Assembly: GCA_947631565.1 (NCBI GenBank)
Contig: CANRLV010000002.1
Coordinates: 1 to 64,000, forward strand
DNA from: an uncultured Gemmiger sp.
Lineage (GTDB): Bacteria > Bacillota > Clostridia > Oscillospirales > Ruminococcaceae
Direction: 5' to 3'
DNA: 64,000 bases
Part shown: piece by piece, positions 33,488-44,053 of the stretch
Numbering within the stretch: position 1 is the stretch's first letter
Layout: the number at the start of each line of letters is the position of its first letter
Position numbers and translations under genes: made by a program
The notes under the pieces: model-generated
What the model saw: only the letters and a program-made list of their open reading frames with translations
What the model was told of the DNA's origin: nothing
Databases searched by the model: none

Positions 33488-33721
33488 ATGGGCATTCTTA
33501 TGGACTTGATCTTGGGCGGCGTCTGCGGTTTTATCGCCGGCAAGCTGATGGGCAAGGAGGGCGGCATGATCCGCAACATCATCCTCGGCCTGCTGGGCGG
33601 CGCCGTCGGCGGCTTTGTGTTCGGCCTGGTCGGCCTGGCCGCCACCGGCTGGATGGGCCGCGCGCTGATCTCCATCGTCGGCGCCTGCCTGTGCCTGTGG
33701 GTGGGCGATAAGTTCTTTTAG
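33488..33721 (+). CDS. GlsB/YeaQ/YmgE family stress-response membrane protein
   Basis: GGVCGFIAGKLMGKEGGMIRNIILGLLGGAVGGFVFGLVG. Confidence 0.9.
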   Translation: MGILMDLILGGVCGFIAGKLMGKEGGMIRNIILGLLGGAVGGFVFGLVGLAATGWMGRALISIVGACLCLWVGDKFF

Positions 33722-33737
33722 ACCACATCCTCTTTTC

Positions 33738-33767
33738 GCGCCCCGCCGCACGGCGGGGCGCTTTTGG
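33738..33767 (+). terminator. Rho-independent terminator
   Basis: GCGCCCCGCC-gcac-GGCGGGGCGC-TTTTGGTTT. Confidence 0.85.
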
Positions 33768-33805
33768 TTTGCCGGGCATAGCATGGCGGGAGAGGGGGGA
33801 CCGCC

Positions 33806-34450
33806 ATGCGCCGCCGCTATACCAAAAAATCCGCGCCGCGCCGGCCTTGGCGTTGGCTGGCCGCGGCAGGGGTGCTTTTGTGGGCGCTGCTCGCCCTGTG
33901 CTGGTATGTCGAGGACCGCTTTGAGCCGATCCTCGACGAGCTGGCCGAGTACGAGGTCCGCGCCGCCGTCACGCAGGCGGTCAATGCCGCCGTCAGCGCC
34001 GAGCTGGCTGCCCACCCGCAGCGCTATGCGCAGGTGTACCGCGTGCAATATAACGGCACAGTGCCCGCCGCCGTGCAGGCGGACGCCGCCGCCATGAACG
34101 CGGCGCGGCTGGCACTGGTGGCGGCGGTGAACGGCGCGCTGCAGGCCATGCCGCGCATCCGTATGCGGGTGCCGTTCGGCACGCTGACCGGGTTTTCGCT
34201 GCTCAACAATCTCGGCCCCGGCTGGCCGCTGAGCTTCACGCCGGAGGCCTTTGCCGAGGGGACCATACAGGAAAGTGCCGCAGCCGTGGGCATCAATTCG
34301 ACACGCTACGCCGCGGCGCTCGACCTGACCGTGACCATCAACATGGTGCTGGACGGCAAGAACCGCGTGCTGTACGCCGCCAGCACCGTGCCGGTCGCCA
34401 GTGTGCTCGTCAGCGGGCAGACGCCGCTGTATTATGCCGCCGGCGGATAA
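33806..34450 (+). CDS. yunB: Sporulation protein YunB-like
   Basis: N-terminal TM; VNAAVSAELAAHP, MPRIRMRVPFGTLTGFSLLNNLGPGWPL typical of YunB. Confidence 0.85.
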   Translation: MRRRYTKKSAPRRPWRWLAAAGVLLWALLALCWYVEDRFEPILDELAEYEVRAAVTQAVNAAVSAELAAHPQRYAQVYRVQYNGTVPAAVQADAAAMNAARLALVAAVNGALQAMPRIRMRVPFGTLTGFSLLNNLGPGWPLSFTPEAFAEGTIQESAAAVGINSTRYAAALDLTVTINMVLDGKNRVLYAASTVPVASVLVSGQTPLYYAAGG

Positions 34451-34489
34451 AAGGGCTGTAAATCCGGCCCGGTTTGTGGTATACTGTGA

Positions 34490-36520
<2,031 letters not shown>

Positions 36521-36535
36521 AAAGGAGTGGCAGCC

Positions 36536-37357
36536 ATGGCAGGCATACAAAATACAAAGCTGAAAAACATCTACACCTGTTTCCCCGGCGGCAGGCACAA
36601 GGTGCTGACCATGAGCTATGACGACGGCAAGCTCGAGGACCGGCGTCTGGTCGAGATCTTCAACCAAAACGGCATCCGCGGCACCTTCAACCTCAACGCC
36701 GGGCTGGAGGGCGATGCCCGCCGCATCCCGATGGCGGAGTGGCCGGCGCTCTACAAGGGCCACGAGATCGCCTGCCACACCTGGACGCACCCCACCATCG
36801 CCCGTATGCCCACCGACCAGGTGGCCCGGCAGATCCTGCAGGACCGGCAGGCGCTGGAGACCGTGACCGGGGCGCCGGTGCGGGGCCTTGCCTACCCGAA
36901 TGGGTCCTGCAGCCAACAGATCATCGACCTGCTGCCGCTGCTCGGCATCCGTTATGCCCGCGTGGTGCCCACGACCGGCGGCTTTGCCATGCCGGACAAC
37001 TGGTTCGCCTGGCAGGCCACCTGCCACCACAACCAGAACCTGCTCGACCGCGGGCGGGAATTTTTGGCCCTGTACAAGACGCAGTACCTGTACATGATGT
37101 ACGTCTGGGGCCACAGCTACCAGTTCCCGGACGACGACAACTGGCAGGTCATCGAGGAATTCTGCAAGATGGCCGGCGGCCGGCCCGACATCTGGTATGC
37201 CACCAACATCGAGATCGTCGATTATATGGAGGCCGCCGCCCGCCTGCAGTTTACCGCCGCCGGCGACAGGGCCTATAATCCCTCGGCCTGCGCGGTCTGG
37301 CTGGAGGTGGACGGGCAAAAGGTCGAGGTGCCCGGCGGGGCGCTGGTCGTGCTGTGA
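36536..37357 (+). CDS. Polysaccharide deacetylase family protein
   Basis: KVLTMSYDDGKLEDRRLVEIFNQNGIRGTFNLNAGL; HEIACHTWTHPTIARM. Confidence 0.9.
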   Translation: MAGIQNTKLKNIYTCFPGGRHKVLTMSYDDGKLEDRRLVEIFNQNGIRGTFNLNAGLEGDARRIPMAEWPALYKGHEIACHTWTHPTIARMPTDQVARQILQDRQALETVTGAPVRGLAYPNGSCSQQIIDLLPLLGIRYARVVPTTGGFAMPDNWFAWQATCHHNQNLLDRGREFLALYKTQYLYMMYVWGHSYQFPDDDNWQVIEEFCKMAGGRPDIWYATNIEIVDYMEAAARLQFTAAGDRAYNPSACAVWLEVDGQKVEVPGGALVVL

Positions 37358-37425
37358 GGGCGGCAGCGAGGAAGCGTATTTTGCTGCCGGCCACCGGCGG
37401 CACCATCCTGTAATATGGGAACGAT

Positions 37426-37463
37426 AGCGAGCAGCGGCTGCCAAAAGGCGGCCGCTGCTCGCT
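37426..37463. repeat. Stem-loop upstream of spoIIIA operon
   Basis: AGCGAGCAGCGGC-TGCC-aaaa-GGCG-GCCGCTGCTCGCT; no T-tract. Confidence 0.5.
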
Positions 37464-37531
37464 GTTGCTGACCGTTGAGGGTCCGGCAGTTCTAGCCGGA
37501 CGCCTGTCCACATACAGTGGGGTGTGAGGTG

Positions 37532-38431
37532 ATGGACGTGGACGAGTATTACGCCGTGGCCCGCTGCCTGCCGGAGCCGTATGCGGCGGAACTGGCCAAG
37601 CTGGACCCGCAGATCGCACCCTTTGTGCAGGAGATCCGCCTGCGCGCGCAGCAGCCGGTGCAGTTTACCCTGCGCGGGCGCCTGACGCCCTGCCGCAAGT
37701 TCCTGCCTGCGGCGCAGGCCTGCACGCTGCTGACCCGGCAGGAATTACAGCGCTGCTTTGCGGTGCTGTGCCGGCATTCGGTCTATGCCTATGAGCAGGA
37801 GCTGCGGCAGGGGTACTTCACCATGCCGGGCGGGAACCGCGTGGGCGTGGCCGGCGTGGCGGGGCCGGGCGGCTTTGCCTGCGTGACCTCGCTGGCACTG
37901 CGGGTGGCGCGGCGCGTGATGTGCCCCTTGCCAATGACGGTGCAGCAAGCGCTCTCGGCGCCAAGCGGCGGCATTCTGGTGGCGGGCGCGCCGGGCAGCG
38001 GCAAGACGACGTTTCTGCGCAGCATGATCGGTTTTTTGGGCCGCGGGGACCGCGTCTTCTGCGTCATCGACGAGCGCGGCGAGCTGCTGGGCGGCGACGC
38101 CGGCGGCGAGGACGGCACCGCCCTGGGGCAGGGGGACGTCTACACCCGCTGGCCCAAGGCCAAGGCCGTCGAGATGGCGCTGCGCTGCATGAACCCGCAG
38201 TTCATCGTCTGTGACGAGCTGGGCACTGCCGCCGACGCCGCGGCGCTGGAGCAGGGGCTGGCCTCCGGCGCGGTGTTTTTGGCCTCGGTCCACTGTGACG
38301 ATGCGGCCGCGCTGGAGCAAAAGCCCAACATCCGGCGCCTGCTGGACACCGGGGCCTTTGCGCAGGCGGTGTTTCTGGACGGGCGCGAGCGACCCGGCAC
38401 GGTAGCCCGTGTGGTGGACCTGGCCCCGTGA
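37532..38431 (+). CDS. spoIIIAA: Stage III sporulation protein AA
   Basis: Walker A AGAPGSGKTTFLRSM, FIVCDELGTAADA; first gene of canonical AA-AH array. Confidence 0.92.
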   Translation: MDVDEYYAVARCLPEPYAAELAKLDPQIAPFVQEIRLRAQQPVQFTLRGRLTPCRKFLPAAQACTLLTRQELQRCFAVLCRHSVYAYEQELRQGYFTMPGGNRVGVAGVAGPGGFACVTSLALRVARRVMCPLPMTVQQALSAPSGGILVAGAPGSGKTTFLRSMIGFLGRGDRVFCVIDERGELLGGDAGGEDGTALGQGDVYTRWPKAKAVEMALRCMNPQFIVCDELGTAADAAALEQGLASGAVFLASVHCDDAAALEQKPNIRRLLDTGAFAQAVFLDGRERPGTVARVVDLAP

Positions 38432-38898
38432 ACGGGCTGCGCCTGCTGGGCGCCGTGCTGTTGACCGGTGCCTGCACCGGCGGCGGGGCACTGCTGGCGG
38501 CCCAAAAGGAGGCCCTCTGGCGGCAGGTACATACCTTCTGCGCGCTGCTCGATTTTTTGCAGGCCGGCATCCGCTACCGCGCTTTACCCTGCGCCGCACT
38601 GCTGGCGCAGGCCGCTGCCGGGGAACGCTTTGCCGGCTTGGCGCTGGAGCACTGCACGGAATTTTCCGCCCTGCCGGTGCCGGCCGCGCTCGGCCCGGAC
38701 CTGGCGGCACAGGCCCGCCAGACTCTGGCAGAGCTGGGCACGGCCCCGCGCCTGCGTGCCTGCGCGCTGTTGGCCCGCCTGCTGGAGCAATGCCGGGAAC
38801 GGGAACGGGCGTGTAATACCGCCGCCGGCGACGCCGTGCGCCTGTACCCGCGGCTGGGCTTTTGCGCGGGGCTGGTGCTGGTTCTGCTCCTGCTTTAG
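38428..38898 (+). CDS. spoIIIAB: Stage III sporulation protein AB
   Basis: Size, N- and C-terminal TM segments, position between AA and AC. Confidence 0.85.
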   Translation: MNGLRLLGAVLLTGACTGGGALLAAQKEALWRQVHTFCALLDFLQAGIRYRALPCAALLAQAAAGERFAGLALEHCTEFSALPVPAALGPDLAAQARQTLAELGTAPRLRACALLARLLEQCRERERACNTAAGDAVRLYPRLGFCAGLVLVLLLL

Positions 38899-38919
38899 AA
38901 AACATAAAGGAAGGGCCGT

Positions 38920-39114
38920 ATGGACATCGATCTGGTATTCAAAATCGCCGCCATCGGCATCATCGTGGCGGTGCTCAACCAACTGCTCATCCGATCCGGA
39001 CGCGAGGACCAGGCGATGATGACGACGCTGGCGGGGCTGATCGTGGTGCTGACCATGCTGGTCCAGCAGATCAGCTCGCTGTTCGTGCTCATCAAGGCCC
39101 TGTTTGACCTGTGA
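38920..39114 (+). CDS. spoIIIAC: Stage III sporulation protein AC
   Basis: MDIDLVFKIAAIGIIVAVLNQLLIRSGREDQAMMTTLAGLIVVL. Confidence 0.95.
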   Translation: MDIDLVFKIAAIGIIVAVLNQLLIRSGREDQAMMTTLAGLIVVLTMLVQQISSLFVLIKALFDL

Positions 39115-39129
39115 TGCCGCGCCGTGCCG

Positions 39130-39504
39130 ATGCTGCAGATCGCCGCGCTGGTGCTGGTGGGCGGCGTGTTGAGCCTTGCTTTGCGGCGGGACCAGCCCGC
39201 CATTGCCTTTCTGCTCTCGGTGGGCGGGGCGGTGCTGGTGCTCACCGTCATGGCCGGGCAGCTGGGCCCGCTGCTGGGCTTTGTGCAAAGCCTGGGCGAC
39301 TACGCACAGGGGCAGAGCGTATCCTGCCTTTTGCGGGTGCTGGGCATCGCGCTGGCGGCACAGTTCGCGTCCGACACCTGCCGCGACGCCGGTATGGCCG
39401 CCGCGGCCTCGGCCGTGGAGCTGTGCGGACGGGTGCTGGCGCTTCTGCAGGCACTGCCCCTTTTGCAAACGCTCATCGATGCCTTTCTGTCCTGCTTGCA
39501 GTAG
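39130..39504 (+). CDS. spoIIIAD: Stage III sporulation protein AD
   Basis: Four-TM protein in AD position; IALAAQFASDTCRDAG. Confidence 0.9.
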   Translation: MLQIAALVLVGGVLSLALRRDQPAIAFLLSVGGAVLVLTVMAGQLGPLLGFVQSLGDYAQGQSVSCLLRVLGIALAAQFASDTCRDAGMAAAASAVELCGRVLALLQALPLLQTLIDAFLSCLQ

Positions 39505-39509
39505 CGGCG

Positions 39510-40535
39510 GTGCTGGTATTTTCGACCACTGCCGCCGCTGAGGGCCTGCCGCCATCCATCGCCGCCGTCCTGCCGCAGGGCACGCAGGACCCGGCCGCGG
39601 CCGGACAGTGGACGCTGACCGCCGTGCTCGAATGGCTGTGGGGCGCGGCGCAGTCCGGCGGCAGCGCGCCGCTGCGCTTTGCGGCCCAAGCGGCGCTCTA
39701 CCTGCTGCTGGCCAGCGCCGTGGCACTCGTCTGCCCGGACGCCGGCTGGAAGCGCTGCCTCGACGCCGTGGCCGTGCTGGGCTTCGGGGCCGTCAGCCTG
39801 AGTGCCATGCTGCCGCTGCTGGAGCGCGTGGGCGCCACCGCAGCCGACTGCCAGACCTGGCTGGCCGGCTTCGTGCCGGTGTACAGCGGCGTGCTGGCGC
39901 TGGGCGGGCAGGGGGCCGGGGCCGCCGCCTACGGCGGGCTGTTCTGGGCGGTGTCGGGCTTTTTGTCCTCGGCCATTGAGCAAATTTTGCTGCCGGTCAT
40001 GCGCATCTATTTCTGCTTTGCCGTCTCGGCGGCGCTGTGGGCGGGGGCTGGGCTCGAACAGGCGGCGGAGCTGTTCGGCAGCTGCCTGCGCTGGCTGCTC
40101 AAAGGCTGCGGCACGGTGTTCGGGCTGGTGCTGGGGCTGCAGAGCATCCTGGCCGGCGCCGGGGACTCGGCCGCCGTGCGCATGGGCGGCAGTGTATTGG
40201 CGGGGGCGGTGCCGGTGGTGGGCACGGCGGCGGCCGCGGCGCTTTCGGGGGCGGCGGCCGCGGTCCAGCTGCTCAAGGGCAGCCTGGCGCTGGCGCTGGT
40301 GCTGGCGATGGGCGCGGCCTTTCTGCCGGCGCTGTGCAGCTGTGTGCTGTATGTGCTGGTCTTTTCCGCGGCCGGTATCCTGGCCGCCGGGTGCGGGCAG
40401 AGCCAGTGCGGGCGCATCTGCAAGCTCTTTGCCGAGGGCGCAAAGCTGTGCGGGTCCATCCTGACGCTCTATTTTTTCATGGTGTTTTTGTCCACGGCGC
40501 TGCTGCTCATCACAGGGAACGGAGGAACGGTATGA
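39510..40535 (+). CDS. spoIIIAE: Stage III sporulation protein AE (start uncertain, non-ATG)
   Basis: Multi-TM in AE position; frame has no ATG near the AD stop; GTG 39510 or CTG 39492 are candidates. Confidence 0.85.
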   Translation: MLVFSTTAAAEGLPPSIAAVLPQGTQDPAAAGQWTLTAVLEWLWGAAQSGGSAPLRFAAQAALYLLLASAVALVCPDAGWKRCLDAVAVLGFGAVSLSAMLPLLERVGATAADCQTWLAGFVPVYSGVLALGGQGAGAAAYGGLFWAVSGFLSSAIEQILLPVMRIYFCFAVSAALWAGAGLEQAAELFGSCLRWLLKGCGTVFGLVLGLQSILAGAGDSAAVRMGGSVLAGAVPVVGTAAAAALSGAAAAVQLLKGSLALALVLAMGAAFLPALCSCVLYVLVFSAAGILAAGCGQSQCGRICKLFAEGAKLCGSILTLYFFMVFLSTALLLITGNGGTV

Positions 40536-40966
40536 CCCAGATCCGGCATTTTGCCCTAAGCTGCTGCCTGGTGTGCGCGCTGGGCGGCATGGTGCGCATC
40601 TTCTGGCCCGAGAACCGCTTCAAGCCAGTCATAAATACCGTGCTGCTTTTGTATATTGTAGCGTCGGTGCTGCCGGTGTGGGCCGGCGCGGACTGGCCCG
40701 GCCTGACCGGGGCGCTGCGCGGCTGGACGCAGGGCACGGCCGCCTATGATTACAGTGCCTGGGCGGCCGAGCTGGGCCGCACAGCCGCGGCGGCGGCCAT
40801 CGGCGCACAGCTGCAGGCGCAGGGCATCACGGCCAACGTCACGGTCAGCGAGACGCTGTGCACGGTAGAGCTGGCGCCCGGCGCGGACGCACAGGCAGCG
40901 GCGGACATCCTGCGCGCGGCCTGCGGCGAGATGCCCTGGCGCATCACAGGGGGTGGGCAGCCATGA
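40532..40966 (+). CDS. spoIIIAF: Stage III sporulation protein AF
   Basis: Two N-terminal TM helices + soluble domain; ATGA overlap with AE. Confidence 0.88.
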   Translation: MTQIRHFALSCCLVCALGGMVRIFWPENRFKPVINTVLLLYIVASVLPVWAGADWPGLTGALRGWTQGTAAYDYSAWAAELGRTAAAAAIGAQLQAQGITANVTVSETLCTVELAPGADAQAAADILRAACGEMPWRITGGGQP

Positions 40967-41511
40967 AGGGAAAACTGCACCTGCCGCCGCGCCTGGCGGC
41001 GCTGTGGGCGGACGAAAAGCGGCGCGCCAACCTGCTGCTGGTGCTGGGCATCGCCGGGATGCTGCTGCTGGCCTTCTCGGAATGGCTGCCGGCAAAACCC
41101 GGGGCGGCGGCCGATACCAAGCCGGCACCGACCGAGCAGCCGGCCGCCGATTACGCCGCCGAGCTGGAGCAGCGTTTGCAGGCGCTGCTGGTCCAGGTCG
41201 AGGGGGCAGGCCGGGTGCAGGTGATGGTCACGCTGTACGCCGGCGAGCAGACCGTCTACGCCAAAAACACCGACGTCGACGCCGACGGCGCCGCGCGCAG
41301 CGAGTATGTGCTGGTCGCCGGCACCGGTGCCCCGGCACTGGTCGAGCAGGTGACCGTGCCGGCCGTGCAGGGGGTGGCGGTGGTGTGTGACGGCGGCGGC
41401 AGCGCCGCCGTGCAGAGCCGCATCACCGACATCGTGGCGGCGCTGACCGGCGTGGGAACGAGCCATATCACCGTGACCCCGATGGTCACACCACAATACA
41501 GGGAGGGCTGA
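40963..41511 (+). CDS. spoIIIAG: Stage III sporulation protein AG
   Basis: YAAELEQRLQALLVQVEGAGRVQVMVTLYAGEQTVYA ring-building domain. Confidence 0.92.
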   Translation: MKGKLHLPPRLAALWADEKRRANLLLVLGIAGMLLLAFSEWLPAKPGAAADTKPAPTEQPAADYAAELEQRLQALLVQVEGAGRVQVMVTLYAGEQTVYAKNTDVDADGAARSEYVLVAGTGAPALVEQVTVPAVQGVAVVCDGGGSAAVQSRITDIVAALTGVGTSHITVTPMVTPQYREG

Positions 41512-41513
41512 GC

Positions 41514-42215
41514 ATGAAAAATCATACTGTCACCAAATCCGCGGCGGCTGCCGCCGCACCGGCCCCGGCGCCAAAGCGCGGCACGAAAAACCGCCGCGGC
41601 ATGACTGTTGCCGCCCTGACGCTGGCGCTGGGTACGGCGGTGTACCTGAACTGGAGCTTTGCCAGACAGGCGCCGCTGGCCGTGCAGACGACGGCGGACG
41701 GCGGCGTGGCCGAGGTGATGGCCGATGCCGGCGTCACCGATACCGATGCCGGCGCGGTGGCGGTGTTCGACGAGCTGCCCTCGGCGGCCGACAGCGACGC
41801 CGCGCCCAACAAAAACTACGGCGAGGCGCAGCTTGTCAGCGTGAACAAGGACCCCGGCAACGAATTTTTTGAGCAAGCGCGCCTTGCCCGCACCAAGGCC
41901 CGGGACGAAGCGCTGGAAAGCATCGAGAAAGCGCTCAAGGGCGCCAATCTCAGCGATGAGGAAAAGGCGGACCTGACCGCCAGGCTCAAGGCGCAGCTGA
42001 GCAATGTGACGGTGGAAAGCGACCTTGAGACCCTCATCAAGGCCAAAGGCTTTGCCGACTGTGTGGTGCTGGTCAATCCTGACAGTGTGGACGTGACGGT
42101 GATGACCGAGAACGACGCCCTGACCGCCGCCGAGGTGACCCGCATCCGTGACCTGGTGCTGGACAAATGCCGCACCGTCACCGCCCGGCAGATCACCGTG
42201 ACCGAGGTCAAGTGA
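41514..42215 (+). CDS. spoIIIAH: Stage III sporulation protein AH
   Basis: TM + FEQARLARTKARDEALESIEKAL...DCVVLVNPDSVDVTV. Confidence 0.92.
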   Translation: MKNHTVTKSAAAAAAPAPAPKRGTKNRRGMTVAALTLALGTAVYLNWSFARQAPLAVQTTADGGVAEVMADAGVTDTDAGAVAVFDELPSAADSDAAPNKNYGEAQLVSVNKDPGNEFFEQARLARTKARDEALESIEKALKGANLSDEEKADLTARLKAQLSNVTVESDLETLIKAKGFADCVVLVNPDSVDVTVMTENDALTAAEVTRIRDLVLDKCRTVTARQITVTEVK

Positions 42216-42243
42216 ATTTGCAAAAATACTTGTGCTGCGCCGG

Positions 42244-42272
42244 TTGTAAAAAATCCGGCTTTGTGGTACAAT
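42244..42272 (+). promoter_or_regulatory. Sigma-A promoter of asp23-nusB operon
   Basis: TTGTAA (42244-42249) - 17 bp - TACAAT (42267-42272). Confidence 0.6.
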
Positions 42273-42315
42273 AGCAGGGCAAATCAAAAGTCCTGACCAG
42301 GGAGGACGCAAAATC

Positions 42316-42666
42316 ATGGATGTGCATACCACAAGCAGCGGCAGCCTGCAGATCTCGACTGAGGCCGTGGCCAAGATCGCCCGGCTGGCGGCGTTGGAGG
42401 TGGACGGCGTGGCGGCGGTGGCCGCCGGCGGCGCCCAGAGCGTGCGCGGCCTGCTGAGCAAGACCAGCCTGCACAACCCGGTCACGGTGGAATTGCAGGA
42501 CGGCATTGCCCGCCTGCGCGTGCATATTCTGGCGGTCTACGGCGCCAAGGTCATGCAGGTTTGCGAAAAGGTGCAGGAGAACGTCAAGCAGACGGTCCAG
42601 AACATGACCGGCATCACGGTGTCCCGCGTCGATGTGGTCGTGGCGGGCCTGGGCGAAGCGCACTGA
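42316..42666 (+). CDS. Asp23/Gls24 family envelope stress response protein
   Basis: GSLQISTEAVAKIARLAALEVDGVAAV...VQENVKQTVQNMTGITVSRVDVVVAGL. Confidence 0.92.
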   Translation: MDVHTTSSGSLQISTEAVAKIARLAALEVDGVAAVAAGGAQSVRGLLSKTSLHNPVTVELQDGIARLRVHILAVYGAKVMQVCEKVQENVKQTVQNMTGITVSRVDVVVAGLGEAH

Positions 42667-42683
42667 AGGGCGGGAGCGCACGG

Positions 42684-43112
42684 ATGAGCAACGCCGCAAA
42701 ACTGCCCCGCCGCCAATCGCGTGAAAACGCCTTTCTGGCCGCTTTCTCGCTGACCTTTCAACCTGAGGCGAGCGCCGAGGCGCTGGAGAACCTGACCGAA
42801 AGCGGCGATGTGGCACTGGATGACTACGCGCAGCGCCTGCTGCGTGACGTCGCCGCACACCGGCCCGAGCTGGACGCCCTGATCGAAAGCCACCTCAAGG
42901 GCTGGACGCTGGGGCGCATCCCGCGCGCCAGCATGACCGCCATGCGCATCGCATTGGCCGAGATGCTCTACGCCGACGAGGATATGACCGCCATCGCCAT
43001 CAACGAGGCGGTGGAGCTGGTCAAAAAATACGGGGCCGACGGCGACCACCAGTTCGTCAACGGCCTGCTGGGCACCGTCGCGCGGGAGCGCGCGGGCGAG
43101 GTCTCATGCTGA
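42684..43112 (+). CDS. nusB: Transcription antitermination factor NusB
   Basis: RRQSRENAFLAAFSLTF; MRIALAEMLYADEDMTAIAINEAVELVKKYG; FVNGLLGTVAR. Confidence 0.93.
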   Translation: MSNAAKLPRRQSRENAFLAAFSLTFQPEASAEALENLTESGDVALDDYAQRLLRDVAAHRPELDALIESHLKGWTLGRIPRASMTAMRIALAEMLYADEDMTAIAINEAVELVKKYGADGDHQFVNGLLGTVARERAGEVSC

Positions 43113-44053
43113 CGCTGGGCTTCGATACGAGCAATTACGCAGCCTCTCTGGCCGTGTTCGACACGGACGCCGGAGAGGTTGTTTGCGATACCAAGCAGCT
43201 TTTGCCGGTGCGGCCGGGCCAGCTGGGGCTGCGCCAGAGCGACGCGCTGTTCCACCAGACCGTGCTGCTGCCGCAGCTGCTGGAAAAGATCGCTGCCGGG
43301 GCGCCGCTTTCCGCCATTGGGGCGGTGGGCGTTTCGGCAAAGCCGCGCCCGGCCGAGAGCTCCTATATGCCCTGCTTTCTGGCCGGGGTGAGCGCCGCCG
43401 CGGCCTTCGCCGCCGCACGCGGCGTGCCGCTTGTAAAGACCACGCACCAGCAGGGGCACGCGGCGGCGGCGCTGTTTGCCGCCGGCGGGGCGGCGTTGTT
43501 CGGCGCGGCGGCGCTGGTGTTCCATGTCTCCGGCGGCACCACCGACCTGCTGCTGTACGGCGCCGACGGCAGCATCGAAACGCTGGGGACCAGCAGCGAC
43601 CTCTACGCCGGGCAGGCGGTGGACAGGCTCGGCGTGCGGCTGGGCTTTGCCTTCCCGGCCGGGGCACAGGTCAGCGCGCTGGCCGCCGAGTGCGACGCGG
43701 ACGTGCGTCCCAGGGCGAGCGTGCAGGGCTTGACGTGCAGCCTTTCGGGGTTGGAAAACCAGTGCATAAAGCTGTTGGAGGAGGGGAAAGACCCCGCCTG
43801 TGTGTGCAGATACTGTCTGCTCTGCGTGGCCGAGACGCTGCTGCGCATGGCAAAGGCGGCGCAGGCGCAGTACCCGGGGCTGCCGGTGGTATTTGCCGGC
43901 GGCGTGATGAGCAGCACCGTCATCCGTGACTATGTGACAAAGCGGCTGCCGGGGGCGTATTTCGTGCCCGGGCGCTTTGCCTCCGACAACGCCATCGGCG
44001 TTGCCATTCTGGCCGCAAAGGGGGTGGGCGCGTGGCCGACTACATCCGCGTGA
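43106..44053 (+). CDS. TsaD/Kae1-family paralog
   Basis: LGFDTSNYAASL; THQQGHAAAAL (HxxGH); FHVSGGTTDLLL; FAGGVMSSTVIRD; RFASDNAIGVAI. Confidence 0.8.
   Translation: MLTLGFDTSNYAASLAVFDTDAGEVVCDTKQLLPVRPGQLGLRQSDALFHQTVLLPQLLEKIAAGAPLSAIGAVGVSAKPRPAESSYMPCFLAGVSAAAAFAAARGVPLVKTTHQQGHAAAALFAAGGAALFGAAALVFHVSGGTTDLLLYGADGSIETLGTSSDLYAGQAVDRLGVRLGFAFPAGAQVSALAAECDADVRPRASVQGLTCSLSGLENQCIKLLEEGKDPACVCRYCLLCVAETLLRMAKAAQAQYPGLPVVFAGGVMSSTVIRDYVTKRLPGAYFVPGRFASDNAIGVAILAAKGVGAWPTTSA

Noticed and set aside
37511-37518. CATACAGT resembling a sigma-E -10 element upstream of spoIIIAA
   Set aside because: No convincing -35 at 14-16 bp, and the implied start site would fall on the RBS of the ATG at 37532.
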